This document shows positions 6,075 to 11,806 of a stretch of 13,236 nt of DNA, piece by piece. This DNA is from Kiritimatiellales bacterium. GTDB lineage: Bacteria > Verrucomicrobiota > Kiritimatiellia > Kiritimatiellales > Pontiellaceae. A program made the position numbers and the translations under genes. The stretch is from the NCBI GenBank assembly GCA_021734595.1, contig JAIPIO010000086.1, positions 1-13,236 on the forward strand. Reading direction: 5' to 3'. The first letter of the stretch is position 1. Every line of letters begins with the position of its first letter. Under the pieces are notes generated by a model. It was not told where the DNA came from. It did no database searches and saw nothing but the letters and a program-made list of their open reading frames with translations.

Positions 6075-7438
6075 AGCGGCAATTCCTGTTCGGTTTCATT
6101 GGTCAGTTCATCGAAGCGAGAGAGATCGAGCTGCTTCTGAATCGGCACCCGACACGTTTTCCCGTGGTTGGTTTTTATGACCGAAAATGCATAGACGGCA
6201 GGGCTTCCATACTCGTCCCGTTCTTGAAGCCGGTGACCGTACTTTTCTTTTTCCGCTCCGTTCCAACTTACAAAATCCTGCAACGCCCACGCCACCCGGC
6301 AATCATTAGCAATCTGCGCAGAGCCTCTAATATTCGTGATGTCGATTTCGACATTCGGCGGGATTTTCTGGAGGTGTAAAACCACGACGACGGCGATGTT
6401 TAAACGGCGGGCAATGTCGGTCAGCTCTTGGGAAATATACTCCTCGAATCCCGTGTCGTTGTATTTTGTGCTGGGGCGTGAGATGTCTTTAAATCCGTCG
6501 ATGATCGCGACTTCGATTCCCCGCGTCTCCCTGTCCTGAAAAAGGCGGTTTCGGATCTGCTCGATGTTCATCTTCTTGGACACGAATTCAACGGGGTAGG
6601 CCCTCACTTTTCCGAGACAGTCAGTCGCCAACTGATCCCAATCGGGACGCCCATCCCCCATGCTCATTTTGAAATGGGAATATCCACCACGGCATGAAGC
6701 CATGCGAGCCATGGTTGTCTCGATGCCGTCCTCAAAACATAGCGACGTTGCGGGGATGCCCTCCTTGCCCAGCATGTTGAGCCATTGCCCGAGGAACATG
6801 CTTTTGCCTTTTCCACCACGGCCACAAAGAACCGTGACCAGCCCCTTTGGAGCGCCACCGGTGAAACTGTTGATTTTTTGGAACTGGATCGGTACTCCCT
6901 TGGTTCCGCCGGCCTTCGCGTCTGCATACATTTGCAGGATGGATGCGACGGCCTCTTCCTTGCCGGTGTTCTTCTCGCTGGCAGAAATATCCAGCGTGAA
7001 ATTCTGCATGGACTGGATCAACTCGGTTTCAGCGGTGCCGGGTCTGTAGGCAAGATCAATGGCGGCGCTTGCCTGCTCAATTACCTGGCGTTTTAGGTGC
7101 GATTTCTGAACGCTGTCCGCGTAGTGCTGGATATGTGCGGCAACCAGCGTGCTGTCCTGTAGCTGAATGAGATAGTCGTACCCGCCGATCTTATCAAGCT
7201 GCCCTTTGTCCTTCAGCCAGTCGGCGATGGTGATCGCGTCCATTGCTCGACCGTTGACCCGGTACATGCTCAGGAGTTCGTCGAATAATGTTTGATGCCG
7301 GCGGTCATAAAACGCTTCTGATTTTAAACCGATGTCGTTGCATTTCGGGATAGAGTAATTTGGATCCAAAAGGATTGATCCAAGAATGCCGCGCTCGGCT
7401 TCTTCGCTGTGTGGTGGGATTCTTAATTCAGTATTCAT
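6071..7438 (-). CDS. DnaB-like replicative helicase
   Basis: The 455-aa protein has the two-domain plan of DnaB. An N-terminal helical domain (about 5-110) begins RIPPHSEEAERGILGSILLDP, the family's usual opening, and a RecA-like motor follows (about 180-445). Walker A is GRGGKGKS (206-213, Lys212), which departs from the common GRPSMGKT. Walker B is AIIDG (311-315, Asp314). Late motifs include VVVVLHLQKI (350-359, the sensor region) and IRGSAQIANDC (370-380), equivalent to the DnaB 'RGS..I..D' segment. It would unwind DNA ahead of the fork when the element replicates. Its ATG abuts the stop of the initiator gene (TAAATG), so the two are coupled, as with lambda O/P or phage DnaD/DnaB pairs. 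It is clearly diverged from a chromosomal DnaB. Confidence 0.9.
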   Translation of the reverse strand: MNTELRIPPHSEEAERGILGSILLDPNYSIPKCNDIGLKSEAFYDRRHQTLFDELLSMYRVNGRAMDAITIADWLKDKGQLDKIGGYDYLIQLQDSTLVAAHIQHYADSVQKSHLKRQVIEQASAAIDLAYRPGTAETELIQSMQNFTLDISASEKNTGKEEAVASILQMYADAKAGGTKGVPIQFQKINSFTGGAPKGLVTVLCGRGGKGKSMFLGQWLNMLGKEGIPATSLCFEDGIETTMARMASCRGGYSHFKMSMGDGRPDWDQLATDCLGKVRAYPVEFVSKKMNIEQIRNRLFQDRETRGIEVAIIDGFKDISRPSTKYNDTGFEEYISQELTDIARRLNIAVVVVLHLQKIPPNVEIDITNIRGSAQIANDCRVAWALQDFVSWNGAEKEKYGHRLQERDEYGSPAVYAFSVIKTNHGKTCRVPIQKQLDLSRFDELTNETEQELPL

Positions 7439-8164
7439 TTACAACACCGCCCCAGTATAGGTCTCGGATTGCTGGCATTCCTGTTTTGGGGTTCGAGGGT
7501 CGTTCGCAGCGCGAGTCAACCAACTACCCAGAAAGCGAGTCATGCCTTTGGTGGTTTTCCGTTTGGATGGATTGTCTTTGATCCATTGCAGGGCGCGGCG
7601 GCATTGAGCAAGAACGTCGAGGGTGTCAAAGGTTGATTCGTATTCGGCCAACTTCGTTTTGGTTAAATGCCAGTCCTGGTCTTGTCCAGTAACAGGAAAT
7701 GATAAAGCGACCTCTTCCGGTGCCAAGTCGCCTTGCGGCTTCGCACAAATAGACTTATTTACATTCTTTCCCTTCTTAGGTCGGTCCGTCTGTGGTCCGT
7801 CTGTGGTACTGTTTGTGGTATCGTCTGCGGTACTGTCTCCTTGATACACTTCCCATTTCGCTATTGTATAGATGGATAAAACGTTGCTTTTCTGTGGTAC
7901 TATTTGACGTGCCGATTCTAGATGGTTTAGGAACCGCCTCACTTTTCCTCTACTCCATTGCCATCTATCAGCAAGGAACCTTTCAGCGGTAGCAACCTGC
8001 CCGCGTTTCACCTCTACCATCACACCACGGAAGGTCACAAAGCGGTCTTTGTGGTTGGCTAATAGAAGAAGGTCTAGCCATGCTTGCCACCGCGTAAACG
8101 GCTCGGCAAAATACATCTTGTTGTCAAAAGACACCCGCCATAATTTGATAAATCCGCGATTCAT
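7439..8164 (-). CDS. Replication initiator / helicase loader (DnaD or lambda-O-like)
   Basis: The start is ATG 8164 (GAGGTGG just upstream), giving 241 aa; an in-frame GTG lies two codons earlier. Residues 1-90 (MNRGFIKLWR, then KRGQVATAERFLADRWQWSR) form a winged-helix domain like those of phage replisome organisers, with WSRGKVRRFLNHLE as recognition helix. Residues 109-135 are a Thr/Asp-rich linker. Residues 160-225 are a small helical domain ending KGMTRFLGSWLTRA, the pattern of the DnaD/O C-terminal domain that binds the helicase or single-stranded DNA. The role inferred is to bind the element origin and load the DnaB-like helicase encoded next. Direct repeats at 7783-7840, in the linker-coding stretch, may be that origin. 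Confidence 0.75.
   Translation of the reverse strand: MNRGFIKLWRVSFDNKMYFAEPFTRWQAWLDLLLLANHKDRFVTFRGVMVEVKRGQVATAERFLADRWQWSRGKVRRFLNHLESARQIVPQKSNVLSIYTIAKWEVYQGDSTADDTTNSTTDGPQTDRPKKGKNVNKSICAKPQGDLAPEEVALSFPVTGQDQDWHLTKTKLAEYESTFDTLDVLAQCRRALQWIKDNPSKRKTTKGMTRFLGSWLTRAANDPRTPKQECQQSETYTGAVL
7783..7840. repeat. Iteron-like 11-12-bp direct repeats in the initiator gene
   Basis: There are five head-to-tail units on the plus strand: GGTCCGTCTGT (7783-7793), GGTCCGTCTGT (7794-7804), GGTACTGTTTGT (7805-7816), GGTATCGTCTGC (7817-7828) and GGTACTGTCTCC (7829-7840). A sixth, GGTACTATTTGA, lies at 7896-7907; with its flank it matches 7801-7815 at 14 of 15 bases. AT-rich DNA lies on both sides (7741-7778 and 7841-7890). 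They encode the Thr-rich linker, so low-complexity coding is the rival explanation. Confidence 0.6.
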
Positions 8165-8203
8165 AACCACCTCACATCCTTACTGTTTCCATGCATCCAT
8201 TCA

Positions 8204-8386
8204 TTACTCACGCCTTTTGCTTTTAATCGCCAGCTCCACTAAATCGCTGCGCAAATACCCGAAGCCGTTGCGGATGATTTCGAGGAATCCATCTGGACAA
8301 TTTAGTTCTTCAAGCTTCGTCAATGTCCGGGCTTTGTGGCGGTTGCAAAGGCGGAGGACTTCGCCGTCGTCGATTAGGGATTTCAT
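8204..8386 (-). CDS. 60-aa hypothetical protein
   Basis: The ATG at 8386 overlaps the upstream stop (ATGA), with a good AAGGAG 8 bases before it, so this short frame is very likely translated. The protein (MKSLIDDGEVLRLCNRHKAR at the start) is basic and helical, with a likely helix-turn-helix-sized core (residues 8-55), but I recognise no family. It has no membrane segment. It lies between the zinc-ribbon gene and the initiator gene, 39 bp before the latter, so a role in replication control is plausible but unproven. Confidence 0.65.
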   Translation of the reverse strand: MKSLIDDGEVLRLCNRHKARTLTKLEELNCPDGFLEIIRNGFGYLRSDLVELAIKSKRRE

Positions 8387-8784
8387 GTGGCCGTCTCCTT
8401 GATCCTGGCGAGCATGGCCGCGTAAATTTCTTCGGATGATTCGCCGTTTCCCAGACCGTCCCAGAAAGGATCGCTGTGGTAGTCGGAGAAATAGCCGTCT
8501 TCGTCGTCGCGGGGCTCTGGAACCCGGCACAATGCCCGATCCAAAAAACCGTCAACGACTTCCTTAGCAGCCAGCGGCTTCATCGTTAACAACGAATCAA
8601 GCAAGAGCGCGACATGCTCAATGTCCAGGCCATCGCGCCCTTTTTGGTACCGCATTGAAAGGGTGTCGGCAGCGCGGTTGATAGCTTGCTTGTATTCTTC
8701 CAGTTTTGCGGCGCAGTCCGGGCACAAGTCAGGAAACTGGCTCTCCGGTGGAGTGTGTTCGCGGTCGCAGTGGAGGCAGATCAC
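8383..8784 (-). CDS. Zinc-ribbon protein, 133 aa
   Basis: The start is GTG 8784-8782, overlapping the stop of the HTH gene (GTGA), with AAAGGAAG upstream. The first 24 residues hold two CxxC pairs (Cys3/Cys6 and Cys21/Cys24), a compact zinc-ribbon. A helical middle follows (about 25-90, AAKLEEYKQAINRAADTLSM). The acidic tail EPRDDEDGYFSDYHSD (90-105) leads to a final helix (EEIYAAMLARIKE). Zinc-ribbon plus acidic tail suggests protein or nucleic-acid binding, and no catalytic motif is seen. I do not recognise the family. Its place in the coupled operon before the initiator suggests an early regulatory or replication-linked job. Confidence 0.7.
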   Translation of the reverse strand: MICLHCDREHTPPESQFPDLCPDCAAKLEEYKQAINRAADTLSMRYQKGRDGLDIEHVALLLDSLLTMKPLAAKEVVDGFLDRALCRVPEPRDDEDGYFSDYHSDPFWDGLGNGESSEEIYAAMLARIKETAT

Positions 8785-9086
8785 GCTGCCACTTCCTTTC
8801 CCAAAACAAATGCATTAATCGCCGATTTAGGAATCCTCACCGCTCCACGGATGCGGCGGCGAGGAAGTTCGTTTTCTCTTAACATTCTGTCGAGCGTGGG
8901 AAGACTTACCGATAATGCGGCGGCAGCCTCTTTCCGTGTGAGAAGTTTTTCGGCGACCTCTTCATCTGGTTTAAAGCTGATCGCGGTTTCGAGTTTTTCC
9001 GGCGTGAGACCTCCGTTGCAGTATGGTGCCAGCATGGCCGCCGCTGCCGTTTTAATCGCATCTGGAATCTTTGTAGTTGTTTGCAT
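8781..9086 (-). CDS. Excisionase/AlpA-like HTH protein
   Basis: I chose ATG 9086 because AAGGAGG lies 7 bases upstream; the frame stays open to 9149. The 101-aa protein ends in a helix_turn_helix_17 (MerR/Xis-type) domain at 49-97. LLTRKEAAAALSVSLPTLDR gives the two helices, and the wing follows as ELPRRRIRGAVRIPKSAINAFV. Such proteins bend att DNA during excision (Xis) or activate excision genes (AlpA). The N-terminal half is helical and lacks a known domain. It is the first gene of the minus-strand operon, after the integrase terminator, with TAGGACAC and TAAGACAC sites upstream. Confidence 0.8.
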   Translation of the reverse strand: MQTTTKIPDAIKTAAAAMLAPYCNGGLTPEKLETAISFKPDEEVAEKLLTRKEAAAALSVSLPTLDRMLRENELPRRRIRGAVRIPKSAINAFVLGKEVAA

Positions 9087-9169
9087 GTGTGCCTCCTTTT
9101 GATTGGATTTGATGTTCGCCATGCACAAGGAGGTAGCAAACGGAGGCAAATAGTGAAATCACGTGTATG

Positions 9170-9188
9170 TAAGACACGCATAGGACAC
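9170..9188 (+). promoter_or_regulatory. TAGGAYAC site 4 with a second half one turn away
   Basis: TAGGACAC (9181-9188) and TAAGACAC (9170-9177) are direct repeats 11 bp apart, about 85-100 bases upstream of the HTH gene start. They are well placed as an operator for the operon. On the minus strand TGGACA...TATGCG (18-base spacer) overlaps them as a weak promoter candidate. Confidence 0.5.
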
Positions 9189-9228
9189 ACGGGAGGAGTT
9201 TGTCCATTTTCTCTAGTCATCTCGGCAC

Positions 9229-9255
9229 AAAAAAAGGGCATTCATTTGAATGCCC
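9229..9255 (-). terminator. Rho-independent terminator of the integrase gene
   Basis: On the minus strand GGGCATTC (9255-9248) pairs with GAATGCCC (9243-9236) around a 4-base loop and is followed by seven Ts (9235-9229). It lies about 72 bases past the integrase stop. It separates integrase transcription from the operon downstream, which must therefore have its own promoter between 9087 and 9228. Confidence 0.85.
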
Positions 9256-9326
9256 GGAGTGAAGCAGGGAGATAGAGTTTCCCCATGGAAGATGCAGATT
9301 CTAAGCCGCTAGATTTTACGTGCTCA

Positions 9327-10892
9327 TCAAGCCGTTTCCTCAAGAATCCCCAACGCTTCACTAATCCGTTTGTGCCAGTTCTTTTCATTGGCTTTGCGTA
9401 GAACTTCGGCGGCTCGCTCTGCTGGGGTAGTGGGCTTGGCCGCGCTGGTCAACAATCCGGGCAGGGTTTTCTGCATCGCAGCGCGAAGCTGGTCGCGCTC
9501 CGGGCGGAAGTAATGCTTCATGACCACGTCGGCGGTTTTGTGGCCGGTTATCTTGCGTACGATGTCCAACGGCATGCCACGCATAAGAGCGAGGGTAACG
9601 AAGGTGGTTCGGAATGAATGGAAGTCACGCAAGGAAGCGCGGTTCTTTCCTGCTTCCCGCTCTACGCGCATTGCGCCCCGTGTTGGCTGTTGCACGGCCT
9701 CCGACGGTCTACGCTTGCCCCTGACGATTGCCTTGCCCGTGACGGACTCTAGTTCGTTTAGGTAGGTTGATACGGTGCTGGGGCTAAAGCCGGTGGCTTT
9801 GGCGGTGGGTTTCACGCCTTTACCTGTCATGTAGCATTCAAGAACCGCCTTTACCCGCTCCAGCTTTTCACCGTTGAATTTGTTTTCAGCGGCCTGGTTC
9901 AATTCCTCCAAGGTGCAGGGATCGGTCTTGAGTTCGCCGGACGGGATAGGGTTCCCGGTGTCGAATCCCGCCAGCGTCAGAACCTTCTTGAAGCGGTAGG
10001 AAATTCCGTTGGCGTTGGTTTTGTAGAGGTGGGCGGCTTTGGGGAAAACATATTCAGATCCGTTGCCGGCCTGCTTCTGTATTTCATCAAGCAGGATATC
10101 CGCAAGGGGGATGTCCACCACTTGGCCGGTCTTGCTGGTCTTGACCGTAATAAACCCTTCGGCCAAATCCACATCGCTCCAGCGAAGATGGCAGCAATCC
10201 TTTTTCCGCATGGCTGTGCAGGCGGCGGTGATGGCCAGCGAGTAGATCAGGGGTTCGGCATTCTTGGCGGTTTTAAAAATTGCATTCAACTCATCAATCG
10301 TGAATGGCTTCCGCGATACCGTGTCGGTTTCCTTTTGCAGGATCTCGTGGGCGGCGGGAACACCGGCGCGTTTCAAAACGGTTTTGATCGGCACCAGGTA
10401 TTTGTTCCATGTTTCCGCCGTCACTCCGCTTTGCTCCCGTTCGTCCAGGAATGCATTAATGTGGATCGGGCGCAACTGGTCAACCCGCGTTAGCTTGGGG
10501 TAGTTGGCCTTCAGGAACTCCGCAAGGCGTTCAAGCTTGGCAATGACCTGCTTGCTGTGCTGTTCGGACGGTGGGCGTTTACGGGGCTTCTCGATCCAGA
10601 TTTGTGCAAGGTCTTTGATCCGGTAGCGTTTGAGCTTCTTTCCCGCCCGTGCTTCGTAGACGGCCTCGGCAAGCCGGGTTTCGCTCTTTCCGGAATGCAC
10701 ATCCTCAAGGAGCTTGTCCAGGGCGGCTTGCGCTTCACCTCTTGAATTCTCGAAATGCACGCTGCCCGTTTCCTTGAGGCTGGCGGGGCGGGTTCCCCTG
10801 ACTTCAACCTGTAGATTCTTGACGAACTCCTTGCCGTCAACCTTGTAACGTCCATACCACCACTTTGAACTTTTCCGCATGACCAAGCTCAT
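9327..10892 (-). CDS. int: Tyrosine-recombinase integrase with inserted HTH-like segment
   Basis: The start at ATG 10892 (AAAGGCGGTGG upstream) gives 521 aa; the frame runs open to 11012 across the arm repeat, which is unlikely to be coding. Residues 1-40 (KSSKWWYGRYKVDG) resemble an arm-binding domain, about 90-200 the SAM-like core-binding domain, and about 200-480 the catalytic domain. All catalytic residues are seen: Arg229 (TAMRKKDCCHLRWSD), Lys254 (VKTSKTG), His425/Arg428 (DFHSFR), His451 (ITGHKTAD) and Tyr461 (MKHYFRP). Arg229 and His425 are 196 residues apart against about 96 in lambda Int. The surplus (about 315-420) contains an HTH-like stretch, KPTAKATGFSPSTVSTYLNE. It should integrate and excise the element at tRNA-Gly. 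Confidence 0.93.
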   Translation of the reverse strand: MSLVMRKSSKWWYGRYKVDGKEFVKNLQVEVRGTRPASLKETGSVHFENSRGEAQAALDKLLEDVHSGKSETRLAEAVYEARAGKKLKRYRIKDLAQIWIEKPRKRPPSEQHSKQVIAKLERLAEFLKANYPKLTRVDQLRPIHINAFLDEREQSGVTAETWNKYLVPIKTVLKRAGVPAAHEILQKETDTVSRKPFTIDELNAIFKTAKNAEPLIYSLAITAACTAMRKKDCCHLRWSDVDLAEGFITVKTSKTGQVVDIPLADILLDEIQKQAGNGSEYVFPKAAHLYKTNANGISYRFKKVLTLAGFDTGNPIPSGELKTDPCTLEELNQAAENKFNGEKLERVKAVLECYMTGKGVKPTAKATGFSPSTVSTYLNELESVTGKAIVRGKRRPSEAVQQPTRGAMRVEREAGKNRASLRDFHSFRTTFVTLALMRGMPLDIVRKITGHKTADVVMKHYFRPERDQLRAAMQKTLPGLLTSAAKPTTPAERAAEVLRKANEKNWHKRISEALGILEETA

Positions 10893-10930
10893 ATTCCACC
10901 GCCTTTCTTTGCTTGCTGATAGCGGTTGAA

Positions 10931-10959
10931 TATATAGGATACTTGGCAATGCAAAACAA
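10931..10959 (-). promoter_or_regulatory. Candidate integrase promoter
   Basis: On the minus strand TTGTTT (10959-10954) and TATATA (10936-10931) are 17 bases apart, leading toward the ATG at 10892. The -35 box is weak. TAGGATAC (site 5) overlaps the -10 end of the spacer, so a repressor there would block it. Confidence 0.4.
10935..10942 (+). promoter_or_regulatory. TAGGAYAC site 5
   Basis: TAGGATAC within ATATAGGATACTT, 43-50 bases upstream of the integrase start and overlapping its candidate -10 region. Confidence 0.45.
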
Positions 10960-10967
10960 GGCGTAAA

Positions 10968-10989
10968 TGGAAACAAAGTGGAAACATTT
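10968..10989 (+). repeat. Right 22-bp end repeat, likely integrase arm site
   Basis: This is the second perfect copy of the 22-bp repeat at 3690-3711, 45 bp inside attR. It lies just upstream of the predicted integrase promoter, so bound integrase could also affect its own transcription. Confidence 0.7.
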
Positions 10990-11033
10990 ACAAATAAATC
11001 AATAATAACCAATAAAAAGAGCGGTTCGTGTAT

Positions 11034-11081
11034 AGCTTCCCAAGCTGTATGTCGCGAGTTCGACTCTCGTCTCCCGCTCCA
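11034..11081 (+). repeat. attR (displaced tRNA-Gly 3' half)
   Basis: This is the second copy of the tRNA 3' half, without a D arm or 5' acceptor strand, so it cannot be a working tRNA. Its T arm still folds (GCGAG/CTCGT around TTCGACT), although the stem bases differ from those at attL. It should be the original host 3' half. The T-run at 11083-11089 just beyond may be the old transcript end. Confidence 0.85.
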
Positions 11082-11099
11082 ATTTTTTTATGCAAACAC

Positions 11100-11666
11100 T
11101 CAATCTTCACTTTCCGCTTTTGCGGCAATCTGCATAAGAACCATTCCAAGAGCGCTGCGGGGCGGAGTCAGTTCAAAGTGGTCTTTCCGATGGCGGATGA
11201 AGCCTCGTTTTTCGAGTTTCTTTATATGCCGGAACAGGGCCATGCTTGACATGTCGGTTTCTACCATCAATTCATCAAATGTTTTGGTGGTTTGATTGAG
11301 GCGGGCAACAATTAAAATCCGCCGAGGGTGGGTAAATGACGTAACGATCTCCATGATCTCCTCGTTGGTAATTCCATCCAAAAAGCAGTTTTTAAGAGAG
11401 GCAAGAATGTGGACTGCGTTATCGACGTTCTCATTCGCTTCCGCGGAATAATAAACCCACCGACTTATCTGGGACGCATGGAGTAATCCGCGGGAAGCCA
11501 ATGTTCGTAAATGGCGGCTTGCCAATTGTTCGGAAATACCGGTTTGGGCGGCGAGTTTGCAGACCGGTTTTGTCTCGCCGAAAAGTAGCTTTCGTAAAAG
11601 GGTCAACCTAGTTGTGTTGGCCAATGCGCGGCATGTTCTCCATAGAGTAGGGCGTAGTTTGTTCAC
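11100..11666 (-). CDS. Two-domain ArsR-like transcriptional regulator
   Basis: There are two winged-helix domains in one chain of 188 aa. The first reads RALANTTRLTLLRKLLFGE, then CKLAAQTGISEQLASRHLRT as HTH and a wing ending SRWVYYSAE. The second reads TSFTHPRRILIVARLNQ, then FDELMVETDMSSMALFRHIK as HTH and GFIRHRKDHFELTP as wing. Both openings match the ArsR family ('L..PTRL.IL..L'). I place the start at GTG 11666 because GGAGGG sits 5 bases upstream; the ATG at 11678 lies inside an operator copy and has no ribosome site. No metal-binding CxC motif is evident, so the signal is unknown. Two matching dyads upstream suggest autoregulation. It belongs to the chromosome, with its stop 18 bp beyond attR. 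Confidence 0.8.
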   Translation of the reverse strand: MNKLRPTLWRTCRALANTTRLTLLRKLLFGETKPVCKLAAQTGISEQLASRHLRTLASRGLLHASQISRWVYYSAEANENVDNAVHILASLKNCFLDGITNEEIMEIVTSFTHPRRILIVARLNQTTKTFDELMVETDMSSMALFRHIKKLEKRGFIRHRKDHFELTPPRSALGMVLMQIAAKAESED

Positions 11667-11674
11667 GCATCCCT

Positions 11675-11702
11675 CCATATCACACTAAAACAAGTGTGGT
11701 GT
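11675..11702. promoter_or_regulatory. Operator copy A upstream of the ArsR-like gene
   Basis: These 28 bases match 11741-11768 at 25 positions: CCATATCACA, then an AAACAAG core, then TGTGGT. It lies between a candidate -10 box (TATATT on the minus strand, 11711-11706) and the start codon, so binding would block transcription. Confidence 0.65.
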
Positions 11703-11740
11703 TTGAATATACAATTAAATGCAATAAGCCAAGTAAAATA

Positions 11741-11770
11741 CCATATCACAGTCAAACAAGTGTGGTATGG
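11741..11770. promoter_or_regulatory. Operator copy B upstream of the ArsR-like gene
   Basis: CCATATCACA (11741-11750) and TGTGGTATGG (11761-11770) form a 10-bp dyad with a single mismatch around a 10-base centre. It begins 66 bp from copy A. No divergent gene lies beyond it, so both copies probably control the same gene. Confidence 0.65.
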
Positions 11771-11806
11771 ATCGCTACGCGAAAATAACTTTCAATCACG
11801 GGTTTC

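Larger units (their letters stand above)
3525..11048. mobile_element. 7.5-kb integrative element in tRNA-Gly
   Basis: The limits come from attL (3525-3572) and attR (11034-11081), which align without gaps at an offset of 7,509 bp. Inside are a tyrosine recombinase beside attR, an excisionase-like HTH gene, a replication module (DnaD/O-like initiator and DnaB-like helicase), a tandem RHH-like protein and several small unknown genes. Nearly all are on the minus strand. A 22-bp perfect repeat lies just inside each end, and a shared TAGGAYAC motif recurs in noncoding DNA. I see no phage structural genes, terminase, relaxase or conjugation ATPase. It could be a phage satellite (PICI- or P4-like), a defective prophage, or a mobilisable island relying on a helper. 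The element call is firm; the class is open. Confidence 0.9.

Noticed and set aside
7783..7907. Possible CRISPR-like array
   Set aside because: Units are only 11-12 bp and adjoining, with no spacers; iterons or low-complexity coding fit better.
10893..11012. 40-codon upstream extension of the integrase
   Set aside because: It would run through the 22-bp arm repeat and the candidate promoter. The ATG at 10892 has a ribosome site and begins right before the arm-binding domain.
11017..11033. AGAGCGG...TTC..GTG..TA before attR as a remnant tRNA 5' half
   Set aside because: It needs several gaps to align with the tRNA 5' half, so chance is as likely.
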